Shown: piece after piece, positions 24,801 through 36,100 of the stretch
How positions within the stretch are numbered: the stretch's first letter is position 1
How the letters are laid out: each line of letters starts with the position of its first letter
DNA from: Apostichopus japonicus
Taxonomy: Eukaryota > Echinodermata > Holothuroidea > Aspidochirotida > Stichopodidae
DNA length: 64,000 bases
Assembly: GCF_037975245.1 (NCBI RefSeq)
Contig: NC_092568.1
Span: 37,107,001-37,171,000 of the forward strand
Direction: 5' to 3'
The notes under the pieces: generated by a model
What the model was told of the DNA's origin: nothing
Databases searched by the model: none
What the model saw: the letters and a program-made list of their open reading frames with translations, nothing else
Position numbers and translations under genes: made by a program

Positions 24801-25203
24801 ACCATAGTTTAATGCATATTTCAAATCCCACATATTTATAAATTTTCCAACATGCTATGTAAATTGTATAGGAGAAGTCCAGTATTTTGGAAAACTGTAT
24901 ACAATTACCCAAGTTTTGGAGTCTGTACTCAAGTGTCAGGTTTGAACCCTTTCTATCTGTGTTTTGTATATTGTTTCCATGGTTTCTGTTTGTGCTGTAC
25001 ATTGTTTTCATGGTTTTTAGCTGTAAGCAACCCAACTGACTTCTTAAGTTTGGTTAATTAATACCTCTCCAGCTGCATTTTTATAAAATACACAAATCAT
25101 TAAATAGTTCATTATCGTTTTCTCTTCCAGACCTCCAAATCCAATCGAATACTTGGCCGCCTATCTGCTAAAGAACAAAGACCAATTTGAAAGCAAGAGT
25201 TAA
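21804..25203 (+). CDS. DPY30: DPY30 homologue, COMPASS/MLL core subunit (complete, 4 coding exons)
   Basis: Nuclear adaptor that dimerises through its Dpy-30 motif and binds the ASH2L tail in SET1/MLL H3K4 methyltransferase complexes (established for the family). Exons: 21804-21813, 23088-23158, 23569-23786, 25131-25203; 123 residues. Residues 5-40 are a low-complexity Ala-Pro-Gln stretch. Residues 77-118 are the Dpy-30 helix-loop-helix: [20 protein letters not shown], then [17 protein letters not shown], nearly identical to vertebrate DPY30. The N-terminal tail is somewhat longer than in the 99-residue human protein. All junctions are GT-AG and in phase. It is transcribed towards symplekin. 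Confidence 0.96.
23088..23158 (+). CDS. DPY30: DPY30 coding exon 2 (Ala/Pro-rich tail)
   Basis: Acceptor TTCTTCTTCTGCAG, donor GTAAGT. Encodes [20 protein letters not shown]. 71 nt, ending in phase 0. Confidence 0.88.
23569..23786 (+). CDS. DPY30: DPY30 coding exon 3
   Basis: Acceptor TTTTATTTTAG, donor GTAATG. Carries the acidic linker and the first helix of the Dpy-30 motif, [20 protein letters not shown]. 218 nt, ending in phase 2. Confidence 0.95.
25131..25203 (+). CDS. DPY30: DPY30 coding exon 4 with stop
   Basis: Acceptor TTTTCTCTTCCAG. Encodes [20 protein letters not shown] and ends at TAA 25201-25203. This is the second helix of the dimerisation motif. Confidence 0.95.
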
Positions 25204-27061
25204 CTGAGGATAAACATCGACATACAGTTATTTTGTGCTTTCCCATTTTTCATCCCTGTGTACAATTACACCATCTCTGTGTGGATTTCTGGAACTGCTG
25301 TGTACTGAAAATGTGTAGGAATGCCAACCCTCCAACTCTGTAAATGAAATCTATGCAGTGTTATCTGCTGGTACATATCTTCTACAGTATCTTGTCATGG
25401 GTAACAAGGGTTTAAAGGAAAGCCAGAGAAATGTTTCTGAGACGTAGAAATAGCATAATTACTGGACTGATGTTATGTTAATAAGGATGTTAGAAGGTAC
25501 TTTATACATTAAGATATCTTCCGACTCGGACCAGTTCCCAATAGATCTTAGAACAAGGTATTCTTTCAGAAGCATTTCAACTTTACAACAATTTTGAATG
25601 GGTGGTCTCTGTGCATTACTGTCTGTTTTGGACATGTCTATCACACCATGACAATTCTTGTCTTACATAGTGGAGAGTTCCATCTTATTTCTACAATTTT
25701 TAATGGTTAGGACATTTCTCTTAGCTAATTAATAGCAGAAAGTTAATTTCATTCAAGCGCTCACTTTATCACCAACAATTACGACAATACTTGGGATATT
25801 ACTGTTTTGCTGAGTAAATATGGTGCTAAGAATAGCATTAGCACAATTTACTTAATTCAGTGTAAATGAAATCTGTTTTTAGTTCTGTTTATTCTTTCTC
25901 CAAATTTTTTGTCAACTTTTTTCAACTTACAAGGTGGTAGACAGCCATTAAAATGAATCCATAATGGTTTTAGTCTTTGACAAACAATAATATCAGGAGT
26001 CCATGAATTAATAAATAAATAAATTATAAAAGCATACTTGCATTTTATGAAACTCTCAAGATTTGAATGTTCTTCTTGGCCAGTTTTGGAGCAAGTTGAA
26101 GTGATATGATTATCATATTGTTGGTTGTCCTACAATAAACTGTGGTAATTGCAGGATGTGGCTTCTAGCTTGTTCTTTCATCAGAGTAGATGTAAATGAA
26201 CTTGCATAACCCTGAAGAGTTACTATGGTAACCTGTATATAGTCAGACCGTCGATTGAATACCTATCCTGAGAGGAATTAATATTCTGCTGAAGTTATTG
26301 GTTTACCGTGCCTAATACTTCCATGTTCTCTACAGAATTAGTAGGAATAAGACTGCCAGGGGTCATCAAAGTTTTAACTAGGCTGTCTGGAATATAACTG
26401 TTGGTGAAATATGCCAGTCACATTTCTCGCTTCTTTCTTCAACAAGTCAACTGTCCAGCCAGTTTCATCTAAGGAATCTTTTTTTTTCTATGACGACTTC
26501 TCATCATTTGAAAGACACACAATACATGATAACTGCTGAAGATTTACACAAACCGTTGAGAGTTAATATCCGTGTCCGAGTAAATATTTAAATTACCCCA
26601 TTTTCATTTCTTACTTTTAGTTCAATGGGACACATTCCAACGAAGGCTGATGTTTTGCATTTCACTGTGGAATAGCTATATAACTGTATTAAAGATAATC
26701 TGGTTCTCTTGCAATACACTGTAAATACACAAATGTACAAAGTAACTTTTTGAAGTACATTCGTATTTTAAGGTGATGTTCCAGGGAGAAAGAATTACAT
26801 TTACGTCATCAACATCATCTTTTTTAATTGATTCCTTTTCTTATTTTCCTGTGTTGTTTTCTGTTTTATATTAAAATGTTTGTGTTTGAAATCTAAGGAC
26901 TCTGTCCATGCAGATATGGGACATCATGACATCAGAGTTGTATGAGTAGCTTCATGTTTAGGTTGAGTCATTGCTAGTGATTTTCTCAAGTCATATTTGA
27001 CCCACGTAACTGTATACTTGTTTTTGGAGAAAACATTACAAACTTGCAGATTCACAATAAA
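25204..27061 (+). other. DPY30: Probable DPY30 3' UTR
   Basis: AT-rich sequence without further coding signal. Candidate poly(A) signals AATAAA lie at 26134-26139 and 27056-27061. The true end is not determined by sequence alone. Confidence 0.45.
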
Positions 27062-27156
27062 GGTTACCATACTTCTTTGGTTGAAAAAGTGAGACCCCTC
27101 ATCCTTGGTGTGAAGGAGGGAGGAATACCCCTTCCCTTAGACCTGAAAGGGTGGGG

Positions 27157-27481
27157 GCGATTACAAGAACCCTTTTGATCGCTTTTGTCAATAAAAAAGT
27201 TTAATATTTGCTGTACAAGCAACATGACTACCTCGAGTACAACAAACTACCAATATAAATTTGGCAGTGTTGGGTGGGTACCCCCTCTATTTTGAAGGGG
27301 GAGGGGGCTTGGTAACTCTAGGCTTCCCTTCATTTTTAATTTGTGACCTGATTCTCGACTCGTTAAAACACTGCCAAATTTATATTGGTAGTTTGTTGTA
27401 CTCGAGGTAGTCATGTTGCTTGTACAGCAAATATTAAACTTTTTTATTGACAAAAGCAATCAAAAGGGTTCTTGTAATCGC
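27157..27481. repeat. Long near-perfect inverted repeat, 115-bp arms, 95-bp spacer
   Basis: Left arm 27157-27271 and right arm 27367-27481 are reverse complements at 114 of 115 positions; the one difference would be a G-U pair in RNA. The spacer holds a G/C-rich patch with GGTACCCCC and GAAGGGGGAGGGGG. No coding frame of interest. A direct repeat (GACCCCTCATCCTTGGTG) flanks the structure at about 27092 and 27600. Confidence 0.95.
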
Positions 27482-27689
27482 TACTTAGGTGGAACTACAC
27501 CCAAGTAGGAAGATCGGTCAAGGTTTACTGTTGTAGTTACTGTGTATAAGGTTTCTAGACTTTGACCTATATGAAATCTACCAACTTTTGATAAGTGGGA
27601 CCCCTCATCCTTGGTGAGGGGGATACCCCTTCCCTAAGAGGGGGATACCCCTAACTGTAAAACCATTGACCATCTTTTGATAAGGAATC

Positions 27690-27862
27690 TTTTCAATTTA
27701 GAAAGCCAGTTCAGATGGGAAAACCGTAGATTGCTCTTGGATGAAAAAAAACACACCTAGCTTTGACCCTGCCAGGTTTTTAACCCGGAGCCTCCCGATT
27801 GCTAAGCCTCATTGCTTCAAATGCCACGGCCTTTATCCACTCGGCCACAGCGCCGGTATAAC
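27690..27862 (-). repeat. tRNA-Ser-derived SINE, 3'-shortened copy
   Basis: Minus-strand head with GCTGTGGCCGAGTGGATAAA and B-box-like GGTTAAAAACC, then the tail block CATCTGAACTGGCTTTCTAA. Same family as 4250-4519. Confidence 0.8.
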
Positions 27863-28448
27863 CAGCTTGCAACATCGCTGTTATTCAACCAGACATTATC
27901 TTTAAAGGTTCAAAATAATGACAAAGAATTCTTTAGCTCTCTTTTCCTTCAGATATTTTACCTTTTTGTACAAAAGTGATCAGATACAACTTGAATTTTT
28001 TTCTTGCATGAGTTACTATCTTATCTACAGTGTATGTGCCTTGAAATCACTGCATAGCACACACAAATAAAATACAAATACTGTTCTTTAGCACTGCTAA
28101 CAGCAACCCTCAGTGTACAATATCAGTAACAAACAGAACAGGTGTTGACTCAATGCACATATGGACCAGAGCACTCAAAGCCAAATTAAGGCGAGGGCTC
28201 CTTATTCTTGCATCAAATTTTCAGTTAGTACAGGTTAAAGGCCATCTCAATAGACCTTCATAATGCCATAAAAACCTATAGCAATCTCTCATACGACCAG
28301 AAATTAAAACAGTACAACAGACCTCAGTATCAACATATTTCCAGAAGCTAATAGAAAAATTATATAATTCCTAATTTCAGTGCTCTCCACTTTAAAGCTC
28401 AAGTTTTTTCTGAAACTATTCACCAATTCTCCCATTTTCCTCTGATAT

Positions 28449-28690
28449 CAATTAAGTGGAGAAACATGAATAAAGCCTTTGCATGCCTTTCAATCATAAG
28501 GTCCTCGGTTTGAGTCACTCCAAGATTAATGTATGTTGTCCAGTCACAGAGTTGTTGACAATTCATAATCATGGACTTTAAATATGAATGTAAGAGACTG
28601 ACTTCGGTCAGCTTGCGGCTTTGATAAGCCAATGAGGCTTCTTTGTGAGTTCCTGCTTGCAGGAGGATATAAAATACATACACACATTCT
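28449..28690 (+). repeat. tRNA-derived SINE, second family, copy with eroded head
   Basis: Shares long blocks with 43863-44094: CAATCATAAGGTCC, GAGTCACTCCAAGATTAATG, CATAATCATGGA, TAAGAGACTGAC, GATAAGCCAATGAGGCTTCT and CTGCTTGCAGGAGGAT. The A-box end is degraded. Confidence 0.8.
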
Positions 28691-28897
28691 TTACTGCTCA
28701 GTGACAAGTGGATTTGATCATTTCCAGGAGTGTAGGAACTGTGCATCTTATTACAGTAAACCTGATATGATATTCGTTATAATTTTGAGGCAGTGAAATT
28801 TCAAATTTTCCTTCTCAAGTATCATAATAGGCATTACCCTCCATGCCATAGTCATCTGTTGTTATGATCATGTAATTATAACTTCCATCTCCTGTTT

Positions 28898-28943
28898 TTA
28901 TAAATATATATATATATGTTTTTATATATATATACATATATAA
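28898..28943. repeat. AT microsatellite
   Basis: Runs of (TA)n interrupted by GTTTTTA; can fold on itself. Confidence 0.8.
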
Positions 28944-29623
28944 GAGTGCAAATTGGTCATTTGAAAAGCAGATTTTCAAGTAGATTTCGATAAATCTTTT
29001 GCTGCTATTTTAAAATTAAGTCTCATATCAATAGATCTTGTTGGCATGACTACTTAAATATGCATGACTAACCAAGATTTTTTTTAATAGAGGAGTTAAA
29101 GTCCAAAAATTTGAAACTTTGATGTAGTTTTAAACTGGATTTCTATGCAAACTGCTGAGGATTGAAGTTCACTATTTGCTCATTTATGAACATTCACTTG
29201 CTGGAAAAATGAACACATCTAAGATATGTGATCTATGGCAGTCCTTCTTTGAGTCATAGTCTGTTATGTGTGGAAAAAATTGCCAACCAAATAAAAAAAT
29301 GATACTTTAATTGGGGACACTCTTCCCATATGTTTAGCATTGTAAATTGCAGTCCAGTGTTCTCATTAACCTTTACCAATGCTTCCTAACATATCAGTGA
29401 AAAGAAGAAAGCTCAATGTGGAATTCTTTCAAACACAATTTACACATGGGCACATAGAAGAGTCATCGTGTGGTTTTATAGCGATGAATGTTGCCTTCCC
29501 ATATTTGAACATTTCTAGCAAACTTGCGTCCACTTTGGAAGATGGTGAGCATATCAGGGGTCAACCCCCCTTCGGACAGAATGAAGCCTCTTCAACCTAT
29601 GACAGTTTCATCACTTCCAAGTT

Positions 29624-30118
29624 TCATTTGTTCTTAGCTTGTAACCGAGAGCTTGATCTAGTCACCCTTCCACCTTGCTCTGTCGATTCTGTCTTTTCTG
29701 GTGTAATGTTTGTGGTTGTTTCTGATTCGGTGGCCTCCACTGGTGGAGGACTGCTGGAGGTGGGGGCACCTCCGCCCCCAACCACCCCTATCTGTGAAAC
29801 ACTTGCAGAATCTACAGAAATTATGGGCTTGGTCTCTTCTTTCATTTTCTCTATTATTTGCAGTTCTTTTTCTATATCCCGTTTGGCGATTAACTTCTCC
29901 TCTTCAAGTTTTCGTTTCTCCTCCTCCTCTTTCCTCTTGAGACTCTCTGCTTCCCTTAATTTCTTCTTCGCTTCTTGCTCTTCTCCCAGCCATTTTTCCT
30001 CCAGAGCCTTCCGGGTCGCTTCCTCCGCCCGTATCCTCTCCAGCCTCTGCCTCTCGGCTGCCTCCACGACTGGATCGGTCTCCAGCAGTTTCATGGTGGC
30101 TCTCGGAATGTGTGCTTG
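29624..30118 (-). CDS. SYMPK: SYMPK exon 27 (residues 1106-1269) with stop
   Basis: Begins [15 protein letters not shown], continuing the HQQAHIP motif across the junction, then a long Glu/Lys/Arg helix predicted as coiled coil (about residues 1120-1190), a Gly/Pro/Ser/Thr linker and the basic end [13 protein letters not shown]. Acceptor TTTTGCCAACAG. The C-terminal tail is diverged in all symplekins. Confidence 0.93.
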   Translation of the reverse strand, partial: QAHIPRATMKLLETDPVVEAAERQRLERIRAEEATRKALEEKWLGEEQEAKKKLREAESLKRKEEEEKRKLEEEKLIAKRDIEKELQIIEKMKEETKPIISVDSASVSQIGVVGGGGAPTSSSPPPVEATESETTTNITPEKTESTEQGGRVTRSSSRLQAKNK

Positions 30119-33100
30119 CTGTTGGCAAAATTACAAAATGTAAATTCAATGTAATTGGGGGTTTCATGGTACAACCCACAATAAGCTTATTTTACATTGA
30201 TGAAGGCCCCAACAATGAAACAGCAGAAAGAAAAAATGTTGGATTCCTTGCCACATTTCATATGGGAATATTGAGCATAAAAATATTTCCAATTTTTGAC
30301 CATTGTTGACTTCCAGCAATCAGCACATTTCTTGTCGTCCATCATGCTACACCTTGAGTGTATCCATGTATTACCTCTGGAGTTGTCATGTTAACAAGGT
30401 TTTGGTATTTTAGACCTATTGTGACTTCAAAATGAACATTCAACTCTACAGAAGACAATGTGGTTAATGTTGAGAAGGATCTGCCAGACAATTATGAAAT
30501 TCATCTATGCTTTACTTTTAATGTTATCATTTTTTGAAGACTGACCACTGTTGACAAAACCAATTTTTACCTCAATAAACAAATGCAGTGTTCTTGCATT
30601 TACTAAAGTGGATCAACAAACATTTCATTCAAGCTTTCGGGGTTTTCAGATTTACTAATCCGTTGACCTCAAATGCCCTTTGACCACCATGGAAACTAAA
30701 AAACTGGTTTTGGTCACTAAAGTGGACCTACATACTAAGCATGAAGTTCATACAAGCATTAGTTAGGCTGTTATCCTGTTTACGAAATTTCACTCTTTGA
30801 CCTCTGATGACCTCTTTGAAAAACAATAGGCAATAGTTATCATGTTTACTAGCCAAGGGGTCATATATATATACACACACCCCATCAACATCATTCTACA
30901 TTTGGCAAGGAATTGGTAACCTAATACTCCCTGAAGTCACTTTCAACAAGGTTCCCTAAGGGTACCACATCACAGTAGAGGATTTATCAATCTCTAAAAC
31001 TACAACTAGAGGTGCAAGCTCTGAGAAAACCACAACTAAAGGTGCAGGCTCTGAGAAAACCACAACTAGAGGTGTAGGCTCTAAGAAAACCACAACTAGA
31101 GGTGCAGGCTCTGAGAAAACCACAACTAGAGTTGCAGGCTCTGAGAAAACCACAACTAGAGGTGCAGGCTCTGAGAAAACCACAACTAGAGGTGCAAGCT
31201 CTGAGAAAACCACTACTAGAGGTGCAGGCTCTGAGAAAACCACAACTAGATGTGCAGACTCTGAGAAAACCACAACTAGAGGTGCACGCTCTGAGAAATT
31301 AGACTGCGAAGCCAAATACATAGTAAACAGCTGACCTGGTGAGGGGTGAATGACTTGACATGTTCTAGGAGTTCTTCCCTCATCCCCTGACTCATGTCAA
31401 AGACTGCATTGAGGTGAACTGGAGGTAGCTGAATCAATACATTGAATGACTGCGGTTTGGTTCTCTGTGGATGAGATGGATATAATGATTAGAAGGAAAT
31501 ATAGCCAGATGTAGGCTTTGAGGTGTCAGAGGTGAAGAGAAGGGGGACCACGGGGCCCAACGCCCTACCCCAGCATACTTATACCAGCATACCCAATATC
31601 AGCATACCAATACATCTTCAATATATGACACACTGTACTTGTAGCACAATGAATGTTTGCACACTTCCACAACATTGTTTCTGTTAACAAAAGTCACAGG
31701 ATTCCCTTAACACCGCCGATACCATTGGACATTTTTATTAAGAACATAGCCACACATAAATCTTGTCACAATTGTAAGAATCAACATTCGCAGTCAGAAG
31801 ACCTGACGGTTTGTCCCCAAACATCAGTATTTTTACCAACGTAGTGGAGTCAAGCATAGAATAAATAAGAGCTGGAAAACAAATACATTATACCTTCCAA
31901 AATCCAGGGTTTGCAAAGTGCTATTGTGTATTCCAGCTCCCACCACCTAGATAACAAGATATTACCATAAACAATGATAAAAAGTATTGTTTCTATTGGA
32001 CTAGCCTGTGTCACTGCCACAATATCAATGGCTACTTTAATCATATCCACTTTATAATTGCCTCAAATGCCATGGCAAAACTACCTGAGAATTGTTTACA
32101 AACCACCCCCCCCCACCCCCTAACAGACATAAAATAGCTAGTACAATGGGGTTGTTTCGATATATACCAGAATGAAAATACTAGGCATGAAAGCAGAAAG
32201 CTCTTAATACATCCCAGCTCTTGAATCCCTTCAAATGGAATGATGCATTTGTTTTACTTAATGATAACATCCTTCGATGTCAGTTTATATTGTGTTTCCC
32301 TTTTCTGTTATCATAAATTTGAAAGTCTCGCCCTCACCTCGCAGCACTTGACGAAGCCTTCCCAGACTTTGGGTTGCTTCCAGACCTGTTTCACGATCAG
32401 TCTCTGTAGGATATTCATGACAAAGCCGCTGAGGCGAGGGTACATGGCCAGAGACTGGATCACGGTCCTCATGAGGAGGGTCGGGAGGGGTGTCTGTTCC
32501 ATTAGTTTCTGAATCACGACGGCCAAGACCTCCTGAGTATAAATATTCTTTTCATTGAAGCAGAGTGAGGTAGCTGAAAGAGATAAAAACAGATAAAATC
32601 AGTTCTCTTCCCTGAGGCAAAATGAGATCAATAGAAAGCGATAACAGAACAGAGGTAACCACTTCTCTGCCTTTTTATGAAGCAGTTTTAGCCAAGATCG
32701 ACCGGCAAAGGTAAACAAATTAGCAGGCACACAAATGGAACTATACAACAGAGCTGTAAGAACATTTGAATACACTATCGATATGACTAGATATACACAG
32801 AGAAAGATGAGAAGAAAGGTGTGAATATATGAAGAAAAAAAATATGAATAAAAGGTGTGAACCGATTTCATTCTGGAAGGTCTAATGCATTACAAAAATA
32901 TGTTACAAATGATAAAGATTTATCCAGAAATCAATCATGGAAAACTGAAATATGTCTCATGAAACATTAGAAGTTGAGGATGATAAAGGAAGGTTCATTG
33001 TGAATGACACATTCTGAGTTATGAGAATGTACGTGCATGGCTCTATTGTCATCGTAGGGAAAACATTTTCATATAAAGTAATATGCAGTGGGCAATCTTT

Positions 33101-36100
33101 CTTACAAGATGCTAGAAAAAGCAGAATGGTTGGGAAAAAAACTCATCAGTGTTGACTACAAATTCAAAATACTAGAACATACTAAAAGTTTCAAAGTAAT
33201 TTACTGGAGGAAAAAAGAATCCCCAAACTATTCCCAGACCATTTAAAAGAGGATCAAATTAGACATCAAGTGACTATCTCAGTTAAGTCAAATGCTTTCA
33301 AGGTGACTGTAAAATGTGATTTGTTGTTGAAGTTTGAACAAGGGTGACCATTGATTGATTGTCTAGCATATTTGAGGTCAGTACTGGAGACCTAATCCAT
33401 TAATCCATTAACATCCTAATCCTAATCCATTAACATCTCTGACAAAGACTACGAGCAAAATCCAGTCATTCTGCTTTCACGTACCTTTGATAATGGACTT
33501 CATGTCACATTTAGAGTGGTCGATGTTATGTAAAGCTATCAGAACCTAATCCATTAATCCATTAACATCCTAATCCTAATCCATTAACAGCTCTGACAAA
33601 GACTACGAGCAAAATCCAGTCATTCTGCTTTCACGTACCTTTGATAATGGACTTCATGTCACATTTAGAGTGGTCGATGTTATGTAAAGCTATCAGGACC
33701 TAATCCATTAACATCCTAATCCTAATCCATTAACAGCTCTGACAAAGACTAAGAGCAGAATCCAGTAGTTATGGTTTCACGTACCTTTGATGATAGACTT
33801 CATGTCACATTTAGTGTGGTCGATGTTATGTAAAGCTATCAGGACCTAATCCATTAATCCATTAACATCCTAATCCTAATCCATTAACAGCTCTGACAAA
33901 GACTAAGAGCAGAATCCAGTAGTTATGGTTTCACGTACCTTTGATGATAGACTTCATGTCACATTTAGTGTGGTCGATGTTATGTAAAGCTATCAGGAGT
34001 TCTGCAGGGCTGAGAGGGCTCTGGCCGACGCTGTTGTCTCCTTGATGACTCAACAACAACCTATGGAAGACTTCCTTGACTACAATTGGATTCAGTTTGA
34101 TTAACTTAGGTAAGGCAGCTACGACTTCTTTCTGTAATTTTTGTAAGAACAAAAATATATTTATATGAATTAGGATGTCTGTTGATGAGGAGAATGGGGG
34201 TTGTATTAAATAACAGCGGCAAAGAGAAAATAGGGCTTCGGAAAGAGACGCCTGGGCAATACAAGAAAGTATACAACTCTTCAAGGTACAGAATACTGAT
34301 CTGTTTGATGGACAGCAAGAGCATCCAGACTTAAACAAATCCACAACTTCAGTCTACACTTGTTGGAAATATTCATTCTTCCTTATAAGATGTTCCCAAT
34401 CATTTAACAATGCATTTTTATCTTTCAAGGAAATTGTTTAATGTAATTAATAAATAATTAATTAAAGTAACTCAACTGCTACAACAACCTATTTATCCTT
34501 GACAACCTTTTCAGTTCATCCTCTACTGATCAACAAGAACACTTTATATTCCTGAACAGAACCAGTAATTGAGGGTAGAATTATCTTCCACAATCTCAGG
34601 TGCAGATACAAGGGGGTTGGGGGGGGTATGTTCTACAATTATCCTAGATCCACCCCTGCGTCCAACCATAAGCATTCTACATCCAATGTGGACACTGTCC
34701 CATTGTTTTCCTTCTGCTCACAAACCAACCAAGTTAGCTATGTGTGACCAGGTATATTTGTCAATGACTGGAGTAAACACTCCATTACACGAACTAAAAG
34801 AAGACATATTAACACACCTTGTCTAGACCAATGAGTACCGGTATCAGGAAGCGAACATCTGAAACCCTCTTTTGGTAGAGATCTCGTACTCTCTTGACTA
34901 ATTCTGGTGTTGGAGGTGCTGTGGAGGACAATTAACAAAACACTCCTTGAATGGGTAAAATGTTACTTAAACTATTAATACAACATCAATAAAAATGCGT
35001 TGAAAACTTACAACTTAAATTTGAAAATCTCAGGGTAGAATAAAGAATGGGAAACCCATTGTTACCTTTATCTGTGAGTATGTGCAACATTCTGGTGACC
35101 AAGGTCTCCGCTCCTTTCGGACAGTTCTCCACCAGAAGAAGAAGTTCAGGGGAGTCCATTCCCATCCCCCTAACCTGCAGAAAAATGGTCAAAATAGGAT
35201 GGTCACATGACTTAACTTCCACATGACTACGGATTGTAAAAAAAAAATTGGCCTTGTTAAACTCTTACCTGCTTGACTGGTCTGTACGAAAACAATGACC
35301 TACAAAATTCTAGTTCAATTATTAAGGATGATACTTCATCATTTGATATCCTTGTTTCTCAATTAATTGTGATACTACTGAATGAAGTAAATACATCATG
35401 TGAATATGAACAAGTATCGTAAAAAATATTTCTGTTAAAAAAAAGAAAGAAATTGAGTTAGGAAGGTGATCAAAAGTACTTACTGGGGTTTCCAAGACCC
35501 TGAGTACGGTTCTCTTTGATGTAGCAGGAGCACCGACATAGACAACTCCAAGCCTGATGGTCAAAGAAAACAAACTTATTACACACACAAAATATACAGG
35601 TACTGCAATGCACAAGCATACAGACAGAAAATACAAAACTTGAAATCGGTATAACCATATATACAACGATATGCAGCGTACACATATTAAGTTACAGGAC
35701 TCAAAAATGAAATACAAGATCTATCCGCTGAGAAGAAGCATTCATGGCAAATACAATTTAAAGCAGATTGAGAATTTATAAATCAAATATTTTGAAGAAC
35801 CGTTCCCATCCCACTGGTTGTGCATTTGTCTAACTATGTCACGGTAGCATAAAAGAACATGGCGATATGAAAATAAACTTTTATGTTAATGAGAACTCAT
35901 GAAAATGTATTCCACATTGTGGTGACTCACTCATGAATAAGTTTATGATTGACGGGGAGGAGTGCCAGGAAGAGATAGAGACAGAGTTTGATTAAGTCTT
36001 CAAACCATCCTTCCTGAGCGGCTTTGGCCTTGAGGTCCAAACTCAGCTGCTGAATAACGGCCAACGGTGGCTTCTCATTCAACAGGTAACCAAGACTCTG

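Larger units (their letters stand above)
27062..29623. other. Gap between convergent DPY30 and symplekin
   Basis: Holds the inverted repeat, two SINEs and an AT tract. Part is probably symplekin 3' UTR: a minus-strand ATTAAA variant signal lies at 29311-29306, about 313 nt past the stop. No other gene is visible. Confidence 0.5.

Noticed and set aside
29379-30143. 254-residue plus-strand frame rich in Ser and Phe
   Set aside because: It is the antisense shadow of symplekin exon 27, whose Glu/Lys/Arg-rich coiled coil leaves the opposite strand free of stops.
31019-31318. CRISPR-like array
   Set aside because: Direct tandem copies without unique spacers in a eukaryotic intron.
30956-31321. 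121-residue minus-strand frame made of PLVVVFSEP repeats as an extra symplekin exon
   Set aside because: The only acceptor-like site is about 25 nt from the exon 26 donor, too short for an intron, and exon 26 joins exon 27 in phase with the conserved HQQAHIP motif. Kept only as a possible retained intron.
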